Assembly: GCA_012842605.1 (NCBI GenBank)
Contig: DUSN01000040.1
Location: forward strand, 1 to 44,625
DNA: 44,625 nucleotides
DNA from: Clostridiales bacterium
GTDB taxonomy: Bacteria > Bacillota > Clostridia > Caldicoprobacterales > DTU083
Reading direction: 5' to 3'
Part shown: piece after piece, positions 7,858 to 16,563 of the stretch
Position numbering within the stretch: position 1 is the stretch's first letter
Layout of the letters: each line of letters opens with the position of its first letter
Position numbers and translations under genes: made by a program
Notes under the pieces: model-generated
What the model was told of the DNA's origin: nothing
What the model saw: the letters and a program-made list of their open reading frames with translations, nothing else
Databases searched by the model: none

Positions 7858-8811
7858 TCAATATCCTGCACTAAAGCTTACTACATTTTTCAACTGGCCG
7901 CCGGTTAAAAAAGCTTCCAGATTATATAAGCAGATCTTCAGCAGCCGGTTCTTAGTTTCCGGTAAACTGTAACCACCGGAAACATGAGGTGTAATAATTG
8001 CATTTTTAATCTTCCAAAGCCTGTGGTCTGCCGGCAATGGCTCCGGATCTGTCACGTCCAGGGCCGCCCCCAGCAGATGCCCGTTTTCAAGTGCATCGCA
8101 CAGCGCTTCAGTATCAATGGCATTTCCTCTGCCTACATTAATCAGAACCGCATCCTTTTTCATCAGAGCCAGAGTATGCCTGTTAATGATTCGATAGGTC
8201 ATTGGTGTAGAAGGCAGGCTGAGTGCCACTATATCTGCTCTAGGCAGAAGGTTTTCCAGTTGATCCATATAATGAAGCTCATCCAAATATTCCGGTTTAT
8301 TGGGATTAGTTCTTCGGATTCCAATGGTGTATGCACCTAATGCTTTCATTCTTTTGGCAAATTCACCGCCGATGTCGCCCAAACCTACTATCAGCGCGGT
8401 TGAATTGTATATTGACTTCACCTGTCCCATATATTGCCATTTAGATTCATTCTGGTTATCCCTATATAAATGAAGATTTTTATAAAGCTGCAGCAATACT
8501 CCCAGCATATGTTCAGAAATAGCCAGCCCATAAGCGCCGGATGCGTTAGTCAAAATTACTCCTTCCCGGAGAACCCCTTCATTAATATATTCCCCTACTC
8601 CTGCACTATTGAGTTGCAGCCATTCCAGATTTGGTGAGCCTTTAACCATATTAACGGGAGGGTTTCCAATTATAATGTTGGCTTGCTGAATCATTTCCTC
8701 TGTAACTGTCCTATTGTCAGCATATGTAAAACTGCAGGAAGGTGCCTTATCTTCAAACATTCTCTTCGTCTCTTCATCAACATGCATTAGTACAAGTATA
8801 TTTCTGCTCAT
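7858..8811 (-). CDS. D-2-hydroxyacid dehydrogenase family protein
   Basis: This 317-residue enzyme of the SerA/DdH superfamily is predicted to interconvert a 2-hydroxyacid and a 2-oxoacid with NAD(P). The Rossmann motif VGLGDIG is at residues 142-148, and the catalytic triad is visible as R228 (NVGRGN), E257 (DPEP) and H276 (TPHVSGG). It lacks the C-terminal ACT region of long 3-phosphoglycerate dehydrogenases. It is the last gene of the glycan-use cluster, 118 bases after the LacI gene, with a candidate promoter of its own. The physiological substrate is unknown; within this cluster it might reduce or oxidise a sugar-derived acid. Confidence 0.9.
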   Translation of the reverse strand: MSRNILVLMHVDEETKRMFEDKAPSCSFTYADNRTVTEEMIQQANIIIGNPPVNMVKGSPNLEWLQLNSAGVGEYINEGVLREGVILTNASGAYGLAISEHMLGVLLQLYKNLHLYRDNQNESKWQYMGQVKSIYNSTALIVGLGDIGGEFAKRMKALGAYTIGIRRTNPNKPEYLDELHYMDQLENLLPRADIVALSLPSTPMTYRIINRHTLALMKKDAVLINVGRGNAIDTEALCDALENGHLLGAALDVTDPEPLPADHRLWKIKNAIITPHVSGGYSLPETKNRLLKICLYNLEAFLTGGQLKNVVSFSAGY

Positions 8812-8860
8812 GCGTACACTCCGATCAATGAAAGATATTCCTTGAAAACTTAATTAATAT

Positions 8861-8869
8861 ATTATAACA
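8861..8869 (-). promoter_or_regulatory. Candidate extended -10 promoter for the dehydrogenase gene
   Basis: The minus strand reads TGTTATAAT, a TG-n-TATAAT extended -10, with the expected transcript start about 45 bases before the dehydrogenase ATG. No good -35 is visible. It would allow expression independent of the long upstream operon. Confidence 0.45.
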
Positions 8870-8929
8870 CCTTTTTCAGCTTTATAACATTCTATAGGAT
8901 CTATATCGGATTCCATCAGCATATCCTCG

Positions 8930-9976
8930 TTAAGATCCTCGTTTGCAACAAGAATCCCGTATAACCAGCTGGCTGTCAAATACAATATCCTTCGGCACTT
9001 CTCTGCCTTCTAAATGCCCAATCATTACTTCAACAGCCATCCTTCCCAACTGCTTTGGCTGAATATCTACAGAAGTTATCTCCGGCATTACCCATTCGGT
9101 CAGGTAGGTGTTGTCGAATCCCACTATGGATATGTCTTCCGGTACTTTGAGTCCCATCCTGACAGCAGTATGCAAAGCACCGACTGCAACCAGGTCATTT
9201 ACACAAATAACCGCAGTAGGACGTTCTTTCATCTGCAGGAGTTTTTCCATGCTGTCCTTGCCTGCCTGAACACTGAAATCATCTTCAATGAACCAATCCG
9301 GGTTGAACTGAATCCCATATTTAGCCATAGCGCTCCACATGGTTTTCAGCCTTCTCATGGTAGGCTGTATATCCATATAACCGCCTATAAATGCAATTTT
9401 TTCATGATTAAGGGATACCAGGTAATCTACCATTTGATTTATACCCTTGGTATCATCGGTTCTTATATTATAGCAGTCCAGACCTTTTATTTCACCATTG
9501 ACCATTACCACAGGCACGCGCCCAATGAGCGCTTTAATCCTGTTGAAATACTCAGGATCAGTATGCAGGTTGTCTATATGCCCTCCCAGAATTATTAATC
9601 CATCTACCTGGTTTTCCAGGAGAAATTCTATATAGCTTCTCTCTACATTTGTATTGGTGATAACATTATCATTCATGGTATTGCCCAAAAGCAGGCTGTA
9701 TCCCATCTCAAAAGCAACTCTTTCGGCTTCTAAGAATACCATGCCGAAGAACGGAGCAGTGACATCAGGCAGTAATATACCTATAGTTTTTGTTTCCTGA
9801 TTTGAAAGATTCCTTGCAATGCTGTTTGGCCTATAGTTATATTTCTCTATCACTTTCTCTATTTTCTGCCGGTTTTTCTCCTTAACATTTGCATTGCCGG
9901 TTAAATATCTTGATACTGTTGCAACTGATACACCTGCTTCTTCAGCAATTGTGTATATGGTTATATTTCTTCCCAT
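8930..9976 (-). CDS. LacI-family transcriptional regulator
   Basis: This 348-residue protein has the canonical LacI layout. An N-terminal helix-turn-helix (ITIYTIAEEAGVSVATVSRYL) and hinge (RPNSIARNLS) are followed by a periplasmic-binding-like sensor domain starting at TIGILLPDVTAPFFG and running to the C-terminus. I use the ATG at 9976, placed 6 bases after AGGTGAT, rather than the in-frame TTG two codons earlier. It lies within the glycan operon, 87 bases after the GH2 gene, so it probably represses that operon until a breakdown product of the imported glycan binds. A recognisable CG-centred LacI operator was not found near the operon promoter, although a 21-base palindrome lies at 16145-16165. 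Confidence 0.93.
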   Translation of the reverse strand: MGRNITIYTIAEEAGVSVATVSRYLTGNANVKEKNRQKIEKVIEKYNYRPNSIARNLSNQETKTIGILLPDVTAPFFGMVFLEAERVAFEMGYSLLLGNTMNDNVITNTNVERSYIEFLLENQVDGLIILGGHIDNLHTDPEYFNRIKALIGRVPVVMVNGEIKGLDCYNIRTDDTKGINQMVDYLVSLNHEKIAFIGGYMDIQPTMRRLKTMWSAMAKYGIQFNPDWFIEDDFSVQAGKDSMEKLLQMKERPTAVICVNDLVAVGALHTAVRMGLKVPEDISIVGFDNTYLTEWVMPEITSVDIQPKQLGRMAVEVMIGHLEGREVPKDIVFDSQLVIRDSCCKRGS

Positions 9977-10063
9977 CACCAAATCACCTGTTTATTATTT
10001 ATGCTTCACTTGTAACGATGAAAATTCGGTATAAACATCTTCATAGTTGATAAATATTATTGG

Positions 10064-12460
10064 TTATCTGCTTATAATTTCTATCTGGCATGACCGCAGT
10101 TTATCAGCGTATGCTCTTACTCGTATAATGCCTTTTTCCGTTGTTGAACCTATATAAATCAGCAGTCTGCCGTTATAAGCACGCCTGTAGGGCAGGGCAT
10201 ATGGCATAGTATCTTCCAGATTGCCATTTTCCAGACCCAGTAGAATACCCGGTCCTTCTATGGAAACATGGATTAAGTCCTGAGCATGACAAGTCTGATT
10301 CCCATCCGAATCGACTATGTTAAGCACTACATGGGCTATATCCAAGCCGTCTGCTATAATTTCTTTATCATTGCATGTCAACTCAATACCCACGCCGGCT
10401 CCGGCAGTCTTTAATACATCATAGTGCATTCTTCCATGTTGATCAGTGGAAACTGCCTTCAATTCCCCTTTTTCAAACGGAACCTTCCAAGTTAAATAGC
10501 CCTTGTCACTATCATTTATATACTTTGTCCCCAAAGACCGCCCATTCAGGAACAGCTCTGTTTTAACGCAATTGGTAAAGCATAATATCTCTACCTCTTC
10601 ATTATCTATAAAATTCCATGATGGTGTCAGGTTTTTATTATATACAATATACCTTCTATGATCAGTTAAATTTTCTGCATAGCCGGCAAACAATTTAACC
10701 ATAGGTTTGTCTGACCACATGCTCATACGGAAATAATAGCTTGGTTTTTTAAAACCTGCAACATCCAATAGTCCTGCCTCTGAACCATGGGAAGGCCATC
10801 CTCTTGTTTCTCCAAGATAATCTATCCCTGTCCATAAAAACTGGCCTGATATATAGTCATTGTTTTTAACCGCAAGCCATTGATCCAGTTCTTTTCCATT
10901 CTCGCTTCCCATAATGATTCTTTCAGGGTACCTTTTATGATCTTCCTCATATAAGTGCTCTTTATAGTTGTAACCGACAACATCCAGGCAGTCAGCCAAA
11001 CCTATGACATTTGACAGCTCGGGACATGCCAGGGCTGCAGTAACCGGTCTTGTAGTATCATATTTCTTCACTATTGAGACCAGCTCTTTTGCTATTGTTA
11101 CCAGTCTTTCAGCATTGGGTCTGTTGGCATCATACAAACGCTCCTGAGCCGGCTTGTTTGCGTCATTATTGCCGGTCAGAATCTTGAAAGCAGGATGGCA
11201 ATAGGGATCGTTGGGGTAATCTATCTCATTTCCAATGCTCCACAGGATAATGGATGGATGATTTCTGCCGCGCAGCACCATAGCTGCAAGATCTCTTTCA
11301 TGCCAGTCGTGGAAATCTTCATAATAACCATAATGTACCGGCGGATATACATTGTGCCCCTGACTCCACTTGTTCTTTACTCCTTCCCATTCATCAAAGG
11401 CTTCCTCAAATACCAGAAAGCCCATTGAATCACATAGATCATAGAGCTCAGGCATATGAGGATTGTGACTCATGCGTATGGCATTGCAGCCCATTTCCTT
11501 TAATGCAAGAAGTCTTCTTTCCCATACCTTTTTTCTTACGGCAGCCCCTAAACAGCCGGCATCATGGTGGACACATACACCTTTAAGCTTCATATTCTGC
11601 CCATTTAGGAAAAATCCTCTATTTGCATCAAATTTAATTGTACGTATGCCTATGCTTGTCTCTTCTCTGTCAATTACCCTGCCATCCATTTCAATTTCGG
11701 TGACAAATCTATACAGGTAAGGAGATTCTGTGGACCAAAGCTTAGGCCGGCTGACAATCATTACTTGCTGATCTGTTATACTGCTGTATGGAGATAATAT
11801 TTGTTTCTGCTCCAATGATGAGGCAACTTTATTATCATCATATAAGTAATACTTTATTACTACATCTGCATCCCGGCCAGTTGTATTAATAACAGATGCT
11901 TTTATGTCAAGTTCAGCTGTATCCTTACTCAATGCCTTTGTTGATACAAAGACTCCATAGTTATCCACACAAATCCTGTCTTTTACGATCACAGTAACTT
12001 TTCTGTAAATCCCTGAACCTGTATACCAGCGTGAATCAGCAACATGCTTATGATCAACACGGACTACCAAAACATTTGGATTATCACCGAAGCAGGCGAA
12101 ATCTGTTATGTCATAAATAAATTCAGCATAGCCTGAAGGCCGTTTGCCCAGATAATAGCTGTTGAACCAAACCATGCTGTTGTTATATACACCATCAAAT
12201 TTTACATAAACACGCTTTCCTTCCAATTCTTTGGGCAGATAAAAACGTTTCCTGTAGATTCCTGTTCCCCCCGGCAAATATCCTGTTCCGCTGGAATGCT
12301 TTATATCAAATGGATGCTCAACTGCCCAATCATGAGGGAGGTTTACTGTACGCCACCCACTGTCATCATAACCTTTATGCCATGCTCCAGGGTCGTCACC
12401 CAAAAGAAATTTCCAGTCCAGATTTATATTGTATATACCTCTTGTATCAGCGGTATTCAT
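10064..12460 (-). CDS. Glycoside hydrolase family 2 (beta-galactosidase/glucuronidase type)
   Basis: This 798-residue protein is predicted to remove a terminal beta-linked sugar from the imported oligosaccharide inside the cell, as no signal peptide is present. Domain order is a sugar-binding jelly roll (about 1-165, starting YNINLDWKFLLGDD), an immunoglobulin-like domain (about 170-275), the (beta/alpha)8 barrel (about 280-590) and C-terminal beta domains. The acid/base is E412 in SIGNEID and the likely nucleophile E520 in MGSENG. The start at 12460 is fixed by AAGGAGG six bases upstream; an upstream in-frame ATG lacks such a site. It follows the binding-protein gene across a terminator. Exact specificity (galactoside, glucuronide or other) cannot be read from sequence. 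Confidence 0.92.
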   Translation of the reverse strand: MNTADTRGIYNINLDWKFLLGDDPGAWHKGYDDSGWRTVNLPHDWAVEHPFDIKHSSGTGYLPGGTGIYRKRFYLPKELEGKRVYVKFDGVYNNSMVWFNSYYLGKRPSGYAEFIYDITDFACFGDNPNVLVVRVDHKHVADSRWYTGSGIYRKVTVIVKDRICVDNYGVFVSTKALSKDTAELDIKASVINTTGRDADVVIKYYLYDDNKVASSLEQKQILSPYSSITDQQVMIVSRPKLWSTESPYLYRFVTEIEMDGRVIDREETSIGIRTIKFDANRGFFLNGQNMKLKGVCVHHDAGCLGAAVRKKVWERRLLALKEMGCNAIRMSHNPHMPELYDLCDSMGFLVFEEAFDEWEGVKNKWSQGHNVYPPVHYGYYEDFHDWHERDLAAMVLRGRNHPSIILWSIGNEIDYPNDPYCHPAFKILTGNNDANKPAQERLYDANRPNAERLVTIAKELVSIVKKYDTTRPVTAALACPELSNVIGLADCLDVVGYNYKEHLYEEDHKRYPERIIMGSENGKELDQWLAVKNNDYISGQFLWTGIDYLGETRGWPSHGSEAGLLDVAGFKKPSYYFRMSMWSDKPMVKLFAGYAENLTDHRRYIVYNKNLTPSWNFIDNEEVEILCFTNCVKTELFLNGRSLGTKYINDSDKGYLTWKVPFEKGELKAVSTDQHGRMHYDVLKTAGAGVGIELTCNDKEIIADGLDIAHVVLNIVDSDGNQTCHAQDLIHVSIEGPGILLGLENGNLEDTMPYALPYRRAYNGRLLIYIGSTTEKGIIRVRAYADKLRSCQIEIISR

Positions 12461-12521
12461 TTCCTTCCTCCTTATTCTGCAGGCATTGTACGTTTCCGGC
12501 ATTTGTAATTTTAGTTATTTT

Positions 12522-12547
12522 AAAAAGGGCCGCCGGGATGGCGGCCC
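12522..12547 (-). terminator. Strong GC hairpin directly after the binding-protein gene
   Basis: GGGCCGCC (12527-12534) and GGCGGCCC (12540-12547) form a perfect 8-bp GC stem with a 5-base loop, followed on the minus strand by five T residues. It sits 18 bases after the stop and should make the binding protein more abundant than the GH2 enzyme. Confidence 0.88.
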
Positions 12548-12564
12548 AAATCAGCTTATTGACT

Positions 12565-14154
12565 TTAATTTCTTGATTCCTTCCACTTGTTTATCTGATT
12601 TTGAATTTCTGCAAGCACTTTGTCATAGCCGGCAGCCTTTAATTCCTGGCGGAATGCCTCTACGGCTGCTTCCGGATCTCCAGCCTTGCCAAATACGATC
12701 GGTGGTACATGTCTTGCCTTAACATCGTTTAATGCGGAAATCTCAGTTTCTACCGGTGTCTTGTCAAATACAAATCCTGCATACGGATATGGCTTCTTAT
12801 ATTTATCATATTCAGCATACAGATCACCGATCTTGTCATATACCCTGACGGAAGGTAGTGCGTTCTCAAATTTATCCATACGTCCGCCCCAGAAGTTTGA
12901 GAAGAAGCTGTGAGCTGTTTCATCAAACCCTTCCGGTCTTGTACGCTTGCCGTTAACTACTACATAGTTCACGCCTTCTCTACCGAAGTTGAGTAGCCTG
13001 TACAGGGTTTCATCGTTTCTCATAAGGTCATAAACCATCAAAGCTCTCTCAGGATTTTTTGATCTGGCTGCAACAGATTGAGCACCGTGAGTTATACTCA
13101 TCTCAATCAGGTTGTTTCCGCGCTGGAGATGAACTGGGAACATCTGCAGGTTGGAGCCAGGCTGCTTTTCATCCATTTCTACCCTCAAGGAAGCATATGT
13201 CTGGGTATGATGTGCATCAACACCGGTCTGGCCTGCTTTGAGGGCTTCACGGGTATCACCGGTATAATTCAGTACATCGCTTCTCCAGTAACCGGCATCT
13301 CCCCACTCTTTCATCTTCTTAGCCATTTCAACCATGGTATCTTCAAATATGGGAGAGTATACTGTATAAAGGTCATCATAGGATTTTGAATAGAATATGT
13401 TGCCCGGAACTTCCAGCATTATGGAGTCTGTATATGAGGCAAACCAATAATCAAGCAGCTCGTGAGCCTTGCTTCCTACAACATCATAGGGAATAAGGCC
13501 TTTTACATCTTTTACCTTCTGCATATATAGGCCCAATGTATCCCAGTCACGGATAGGCTCAGTTATTCCAAATTCCTCTGCCCAGTCTCCGCGGTAATAG
13601 AATCCGTGATTTACCCATTGAGTATATTGATCTTCCGGTATTGTTATAATTCTGCCGTTAAATTTGCATTGATCCCAGTGTTCTTCAGGGACTGAAGCCC
13701 ATGTCTGCGGAGCATATACCGGCAGCAGGTCGGTAATATCCATAAAAGCTCCTTTTGCTGCATTGGGCCACATATCCAGCCAGTCGGAGGCAGTATTAAC
13801 CATATCAAAGTTTTCGCCTGTAGCCAGCAGCAAATTGTACTTTGTGAGGTAATCTGCCCATTCAATAAAGTTTATCTTCAAATGAGCATTTACCTTATCT
13901 TTGAGTATTTTGTTCCATTCTTCAGCTGCCAGATCCAACTGATCATTTGTCGGCGGATCGCCTAAGTGATACCATACTACTTCTACAAACTCTGAAGTAT
14001 CAATGACATCTTTAGGACCATCTCCGCCTGGGCTCGGGCTTTTATCACCTGGCTGCCCACCCGGACCGGCATTTTGACTGCATCCTGTTAAGATTGCAAG
14101 CACCAATATTACAATAAGTAACAAAGCTGTCATATTTTTCAGGCTTTTGAACAT
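12565..14154 (-). CDS. Extracellular solute-binding lipoprotein (LplA-type ABC importer)
   Basis: This 529-residue protein begins with a lipoprotein signal peptide: a basic N-terminus, a hydrophobic core and lipobox LTGC with Cys25, then a Gly/Pro/Ser-rich tether (about 26-50). The mature part has the size and EVVWYHLGDPP-type start of the large (more than 500 residues) family 1 binding proteins that capture oligosaccharides or uronides outside the membrane. It is probably diacylglycerol-anchored and delivers ligand to the two permeases encoded just upstream. AAGGAGG precedes the ATG. Unlike many operons, the permease genes come first here. The ligand is unknown; the GH2 gene suggests a beta-linked oligosaccharide. 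Confidence 0.9.
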   Translation of the reverse strand: MFKSLKNMTALLLIVILVLAILTGCSQNAGPGGQPGDKSPSPGGDGPKDVIDTSEFVEVVWYHLGDPPTNDQLDLAAEEWNKILKDKVNAHLKINFIEWADYLTKYNLLLATGENFDMVNTASDWLDMWPNAAKGAFMDITDLLPVYAPQTWASVPEEHWDQCKFNGRIITIPEDQYTQWVNHGFYYRGDWAEEFGITEPIRDWDTLGLYMQKVKDVKGLIPYDVVGSKAHELLDYWFASYTDSIMLEVPGNIFYSKSYDDLYTVYSPIFEDTMVEMAKKMKEWGDAGYWRSDVLNYTGDTREALKAGQTGVDAHHTQTYASLRVEMDEKQPGSNLQMFPVHLQRGNNLIEMSITHGAQSVAARSKNPERALMVYDLMRNDETLYRLLNFGREGVNYVVVNGKRTRPEGFDETAHSFFSNFWGGRMDKFENALPSVRVYDKIGDLYAEYDKYKKPYPYAGFVFDKTPVETEISALNDVKARHVPPIVFGKAGDPEAAVEAFRQELKAAGYDKVLAEIQNQINKWKESRN

Positions 14155-14227
14155 GATTTCCCCTCCTTAAGTATTTTTAATGTTCTATATAAAACCCTTT
14201 ATAAAAGGGGTTTTATTGAATTTTAAC

Positions 14228-15127
14228 TCAGCCTTTGACTGCTCCGATTGTTATTCCTCTAATGAAATATTTTTGTATGAACGGATAGACAAGCATAATA
14301 GGTCCTATAGCAACTAAGGCAGTTGCCATTTTCATAGTCTCCAGCGGGATATCCATGGGTGGTATATTGGAACTGGCAGCTGAATTTCTTATATATTCAA
14401 CTTTATTTACTACATTATACAAAAACAATTGAAGCGGTCTGTATTTTACATTGGCTTCCAGGAACAGCATTGAATTATACCATTCATTCCAGTAAGATAA
14501 GGCCAGAAATAAACCTACTGTGGCCAAAGCCGGTTTAGACATGGGCAGTATAATTTTCATAAATATCAGAAAATCGCTTGCTCCGTCTATCTTTGCCGAT
14601 TCGGTTATGGCAAAGGGAATGGATTTCGTAAAATTTTTCATCAGGATTATCAGCCATGGCGACATTAACAGCGGCAAAAATACAGCCAGATAGTTATTCT
14701 TTAAGCCCAATACCTTTACTATTAAAAGATAATATGGGACCAATCCGCCGGAAAACAATGTGGTAAAGTAGATATAAAAGGATATTGTGTTTCTGTAATC
14801 AAAGTCAGGTCTTTGCAATGCATATCCGGCCATGGAGATTAGAAACAGGCCTATCGCAGTCCCGAAAAAGGTCATAATTATGGTAACCGCATATGACCCT
14901 ATTACAAGATTAGGGTTTTCAAAGACCAGTCTGTATGCAAGCAGATCAAATTTTCTGGGCCACAGGTTGAATCCATATTGTCTGACTACATTCTCATTTG
15001 TAAATGATGTCCCAATCATCAGCAAAAAAGGGATCAGGCACGCAAAAGCCAGCAGCGATATAAAAGCATAGGCAAATGATCTTACAAAATAGCTTGATGT
15101 ATCAAGCCTTATGGTATTTTTAGCCAT
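14228..15127 (-). CDS. Carbohydrate ABC transporter permease (LplC/YtcP type)
   Basis: This 299-residue membrane protein has six predicted segments and the cytoplasmic EAA-like loop ESAKIDGASDFLIFMKIILP (about residues 185-204) that docks on the ATPase. The C-terminal LVYPFIQKYFIRGITIGAVKG is typical of CUT1 permeases of the LplC/YtcP subgroup. GGAGGAGG precedes the ATG, 16 bases after the partner permease stop, so the two are cotranscribed and form the heterodimeric channel. No ATP-binding subunit gene is nearby; an ATPase encoded elsewhere (MsmK-like) is presumably shared. Confidence 0.93.
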   Translation of the reverse strand: MAKNTIRLDTSSYFVRSFAYAFISLLAFACLIPFLLMIGTSFTNENVVRQYGFNLWPRKFDLLAYRLVFENPNLVIGSYAVTIIMTFFGTAIGLFLISMAGYALQRPDFDYRNTISFYIYFTTLFSGGLVPYYLLIVKVLGLKNNYLAVFLPLLMSPWLIILMKNFTKSIPFAITESAKIDGASDFLIFMKIILPMSKPALATVGLFLALSYWNEWYNSMLFLEANVKYRPLQLFLYNVVNKVEYIRNSAASSNIPPMDIPLETMKMATALVAIGPIMLVYPFIQKYFIRGITIGAVKG

Positions 15128-15143
15128 ATTATCCTCCTCCCGG

Positions 15144-16127
15144 CTAGAACAATGAATAATCCGGTTCTATTTTCTTAACCAGCCAATTGCAGAATAAGAC
15201 CAGTACACATCCAAAGAAAGACTGATATAAGCTTACAGCGGAACTCATCGAGAAATTAAAGTTGATCATTAAGGAGCGGAATACAAAGGTTTCAATAATA
15301 TCCGTTGTCTTAAACAGTGTTGAATTGTTTCCCACCAGGTTGTAGAACAGACCAAAATTGCCTTTTAAGACTCCACCCAGCGAGAACAACAGCAATAATA
15401 TGAAAGTAGGCTTCAGCCAGGGGAGAATAATATACCTGATCCTTTGAAATGCATTAACACCGTCTATCGCTGCTGCTTCGACTATTTCTGAATCTATACT
15501 GGTAATCTGAGCAAAATACACAATAGAACCATACCCTACCCCCTGCCATAGATTTGTCAGGACTATTATAAAAGGCCATGCACTAGGTGTCGAGTAAACT
15601 GCCAAAGGCTCTAAATTCAATTTTTTCAGCATGACATTTAAAAATCCATAATCATAATTCAGGAAGTTATATGCCAGGAGACCTACAATTACGGCAGAAA
15701 TGAAATATGGCAGAAACATAACTGTCTGAGTTATCTTTTTAAACCTTGCACTAGCCACCTCATTCAGCAATACTGCTACAAAGATTTGCAGGCAGTTTCC
15801 AAGCAATATGAATGCAAGATTATACAGAACAGTATTGATAGTAATCGTAGCTAATTGCCCTGATTGTATCAGGAATCTGAAGTTCTCAAAGCCTATAAAC
15901 GGACTTTTAAAGATGCCTTGATTATAGTTGTATCTTATAAATGCTAAATATATACCAGGCATAGGAATGTAGCTGAAAATAAAGAAGAATACTATGACAG
16001 GCAAAGTCATTATCAGCAAGGATTTGTTTTTCTTCAGCTTAAAAAGGAAAGGTTTCTTTTTATTCTTTTTTAGTATAGGGGGTGCGGATTCAATATTCAG
16101 GCCTTCGTTTTTTGTATTAAATGCCAT
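15144..16127 (-). CDS. Carbohydrate ABC transporter permease (LplB type)
   Basis: This 327-residue protein is the first gene of the operon and partner of the permease at 14228-15127. A lysine-rich cytoplasmic N-terminus (about 1-35) precedes six predicted membrane segments. The EAA-like loop is EAAAIDGVNAFQRIRYIILP (about residues 218-237). GGAGGAAG precedes the ATG. The leader upstream is long (about 200 bases from the predicted promoter) and ends in a 21-base palindrome immediately before the ribosome binding site, so translation or transcription of the whole operon could be controlled there. Confidence 0.93.
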   Translation of the reverse strand: MAFNTKNEGLNIESAPPILKKNKKKPFLFKLKKNKSLLIMTLPVIVFFFIFSYIPMPGIYLAFIRYNYNQGIFKSPFIGFENFRFLIQSGQLATITINTVLYNLAFILLGNCLQIFVAVLLNEVASARFKKITQTVMFLPYFISAVIVGLLAYNFLNYDYGFLNVMLKKLNLEPLAVYSTPSAWPFIIVLTNLWQGVGYGSIVYFAQITSIDSEIVEAAAIDGVNAFQRIRYIILPWLKPTFILLLLFSLGGVLKGNFGLFYNLVGNNSTLFKTTDIIETFVFRSLMINFNFSMSSAVSLYQSFFGCVLVLFCNWLVKKIEPDYSLF

Positions 16128-16144
16128 CTGATCTTCCTCCCTGA

Positions 16145-16165
16145 AACATATACATTGTATATGTT
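16145..16165. promoter_or_regulatory. 21-base perfect palindrome just upstream of the permease RBS
   Basis: AACATATACA (16145-16154) and TGTATATGTT (16156-16165) flank a single central base. It lies 18 bases before the permease ATG, adjacent to the GGAGG site. It could be an operator for the LacI regulator of this cluster acting as a roadblock, or an RNA hairpin masking translation. Confidence 0.55.
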
Positions 16166-16331
16166 GTGTTCTTAACTGTGATTGACATGGACAGGTTAGC
16201 TAAAATGCAGGCTTGTTCTGTAAGTTTTCGAAGTAAGAGGAAAATATTCAGTTATCTATAAAATAAGTGCAAATCAATAATGGCAGTCCATAGGTTTTGC
16301 TGATCGTAATTTTGTAACCGGTTTCATTTTT

Positions 16332-16360
16332 ATTTTATATGCATATTGCATCATTGTCAA
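16332..16360 (-). promoter_or_regulatory. Promoter of the glycan-use operon
   Basis: The minus strand carries a perfect TTGACA (16360 to 16355), a 17-base spacer and TAAAAT (16337 to 16332). The transcript would start near 16325, giving a 5' leader of about 200 bases. The rest of the 436-base gap up to the DUF2935 gene is AT-rich with no other gene seen. Confidence 0.7.
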
Positions 16361-16490
16361 CACAATTTTAAATATTTTTTTGTACATTTTTTTGAAAACC
16401 CTTATACAATACCAAATACAATTGCATGCAAATTTACTTAATCTATAGAAAGGTCTTCCTGTACTCACCGTATATGCTGCATTTACATAC

Positions 16491-16506
16491 AATAGTATAT
16501 ACTATT
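16491..16506. promoter_or_regulatory. 16-base perfect palindrome upstream of the DUF2935 gene
   Basis: AATAGTATATACTATT is self-complementary and lies about 58 bases before the DUF2935 start, in the divergent intergenic region. It may be an operator, but AT-rich palindromes also arise by chance. No clear plus-strand promoter was identified. Confidence 0.35.
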
Positions 16507-16563
16507 TTTAATATTACCAAAAAAAGATAATCCGGTATAAATATGAACAGGGGGGCATATTAT

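Noticed and set aside
12461..12502. Longer N-terminus for the GH2 enzyme
   Set aside because: The AAGGAGG site lies inside this extension, immediately before the shorter start.
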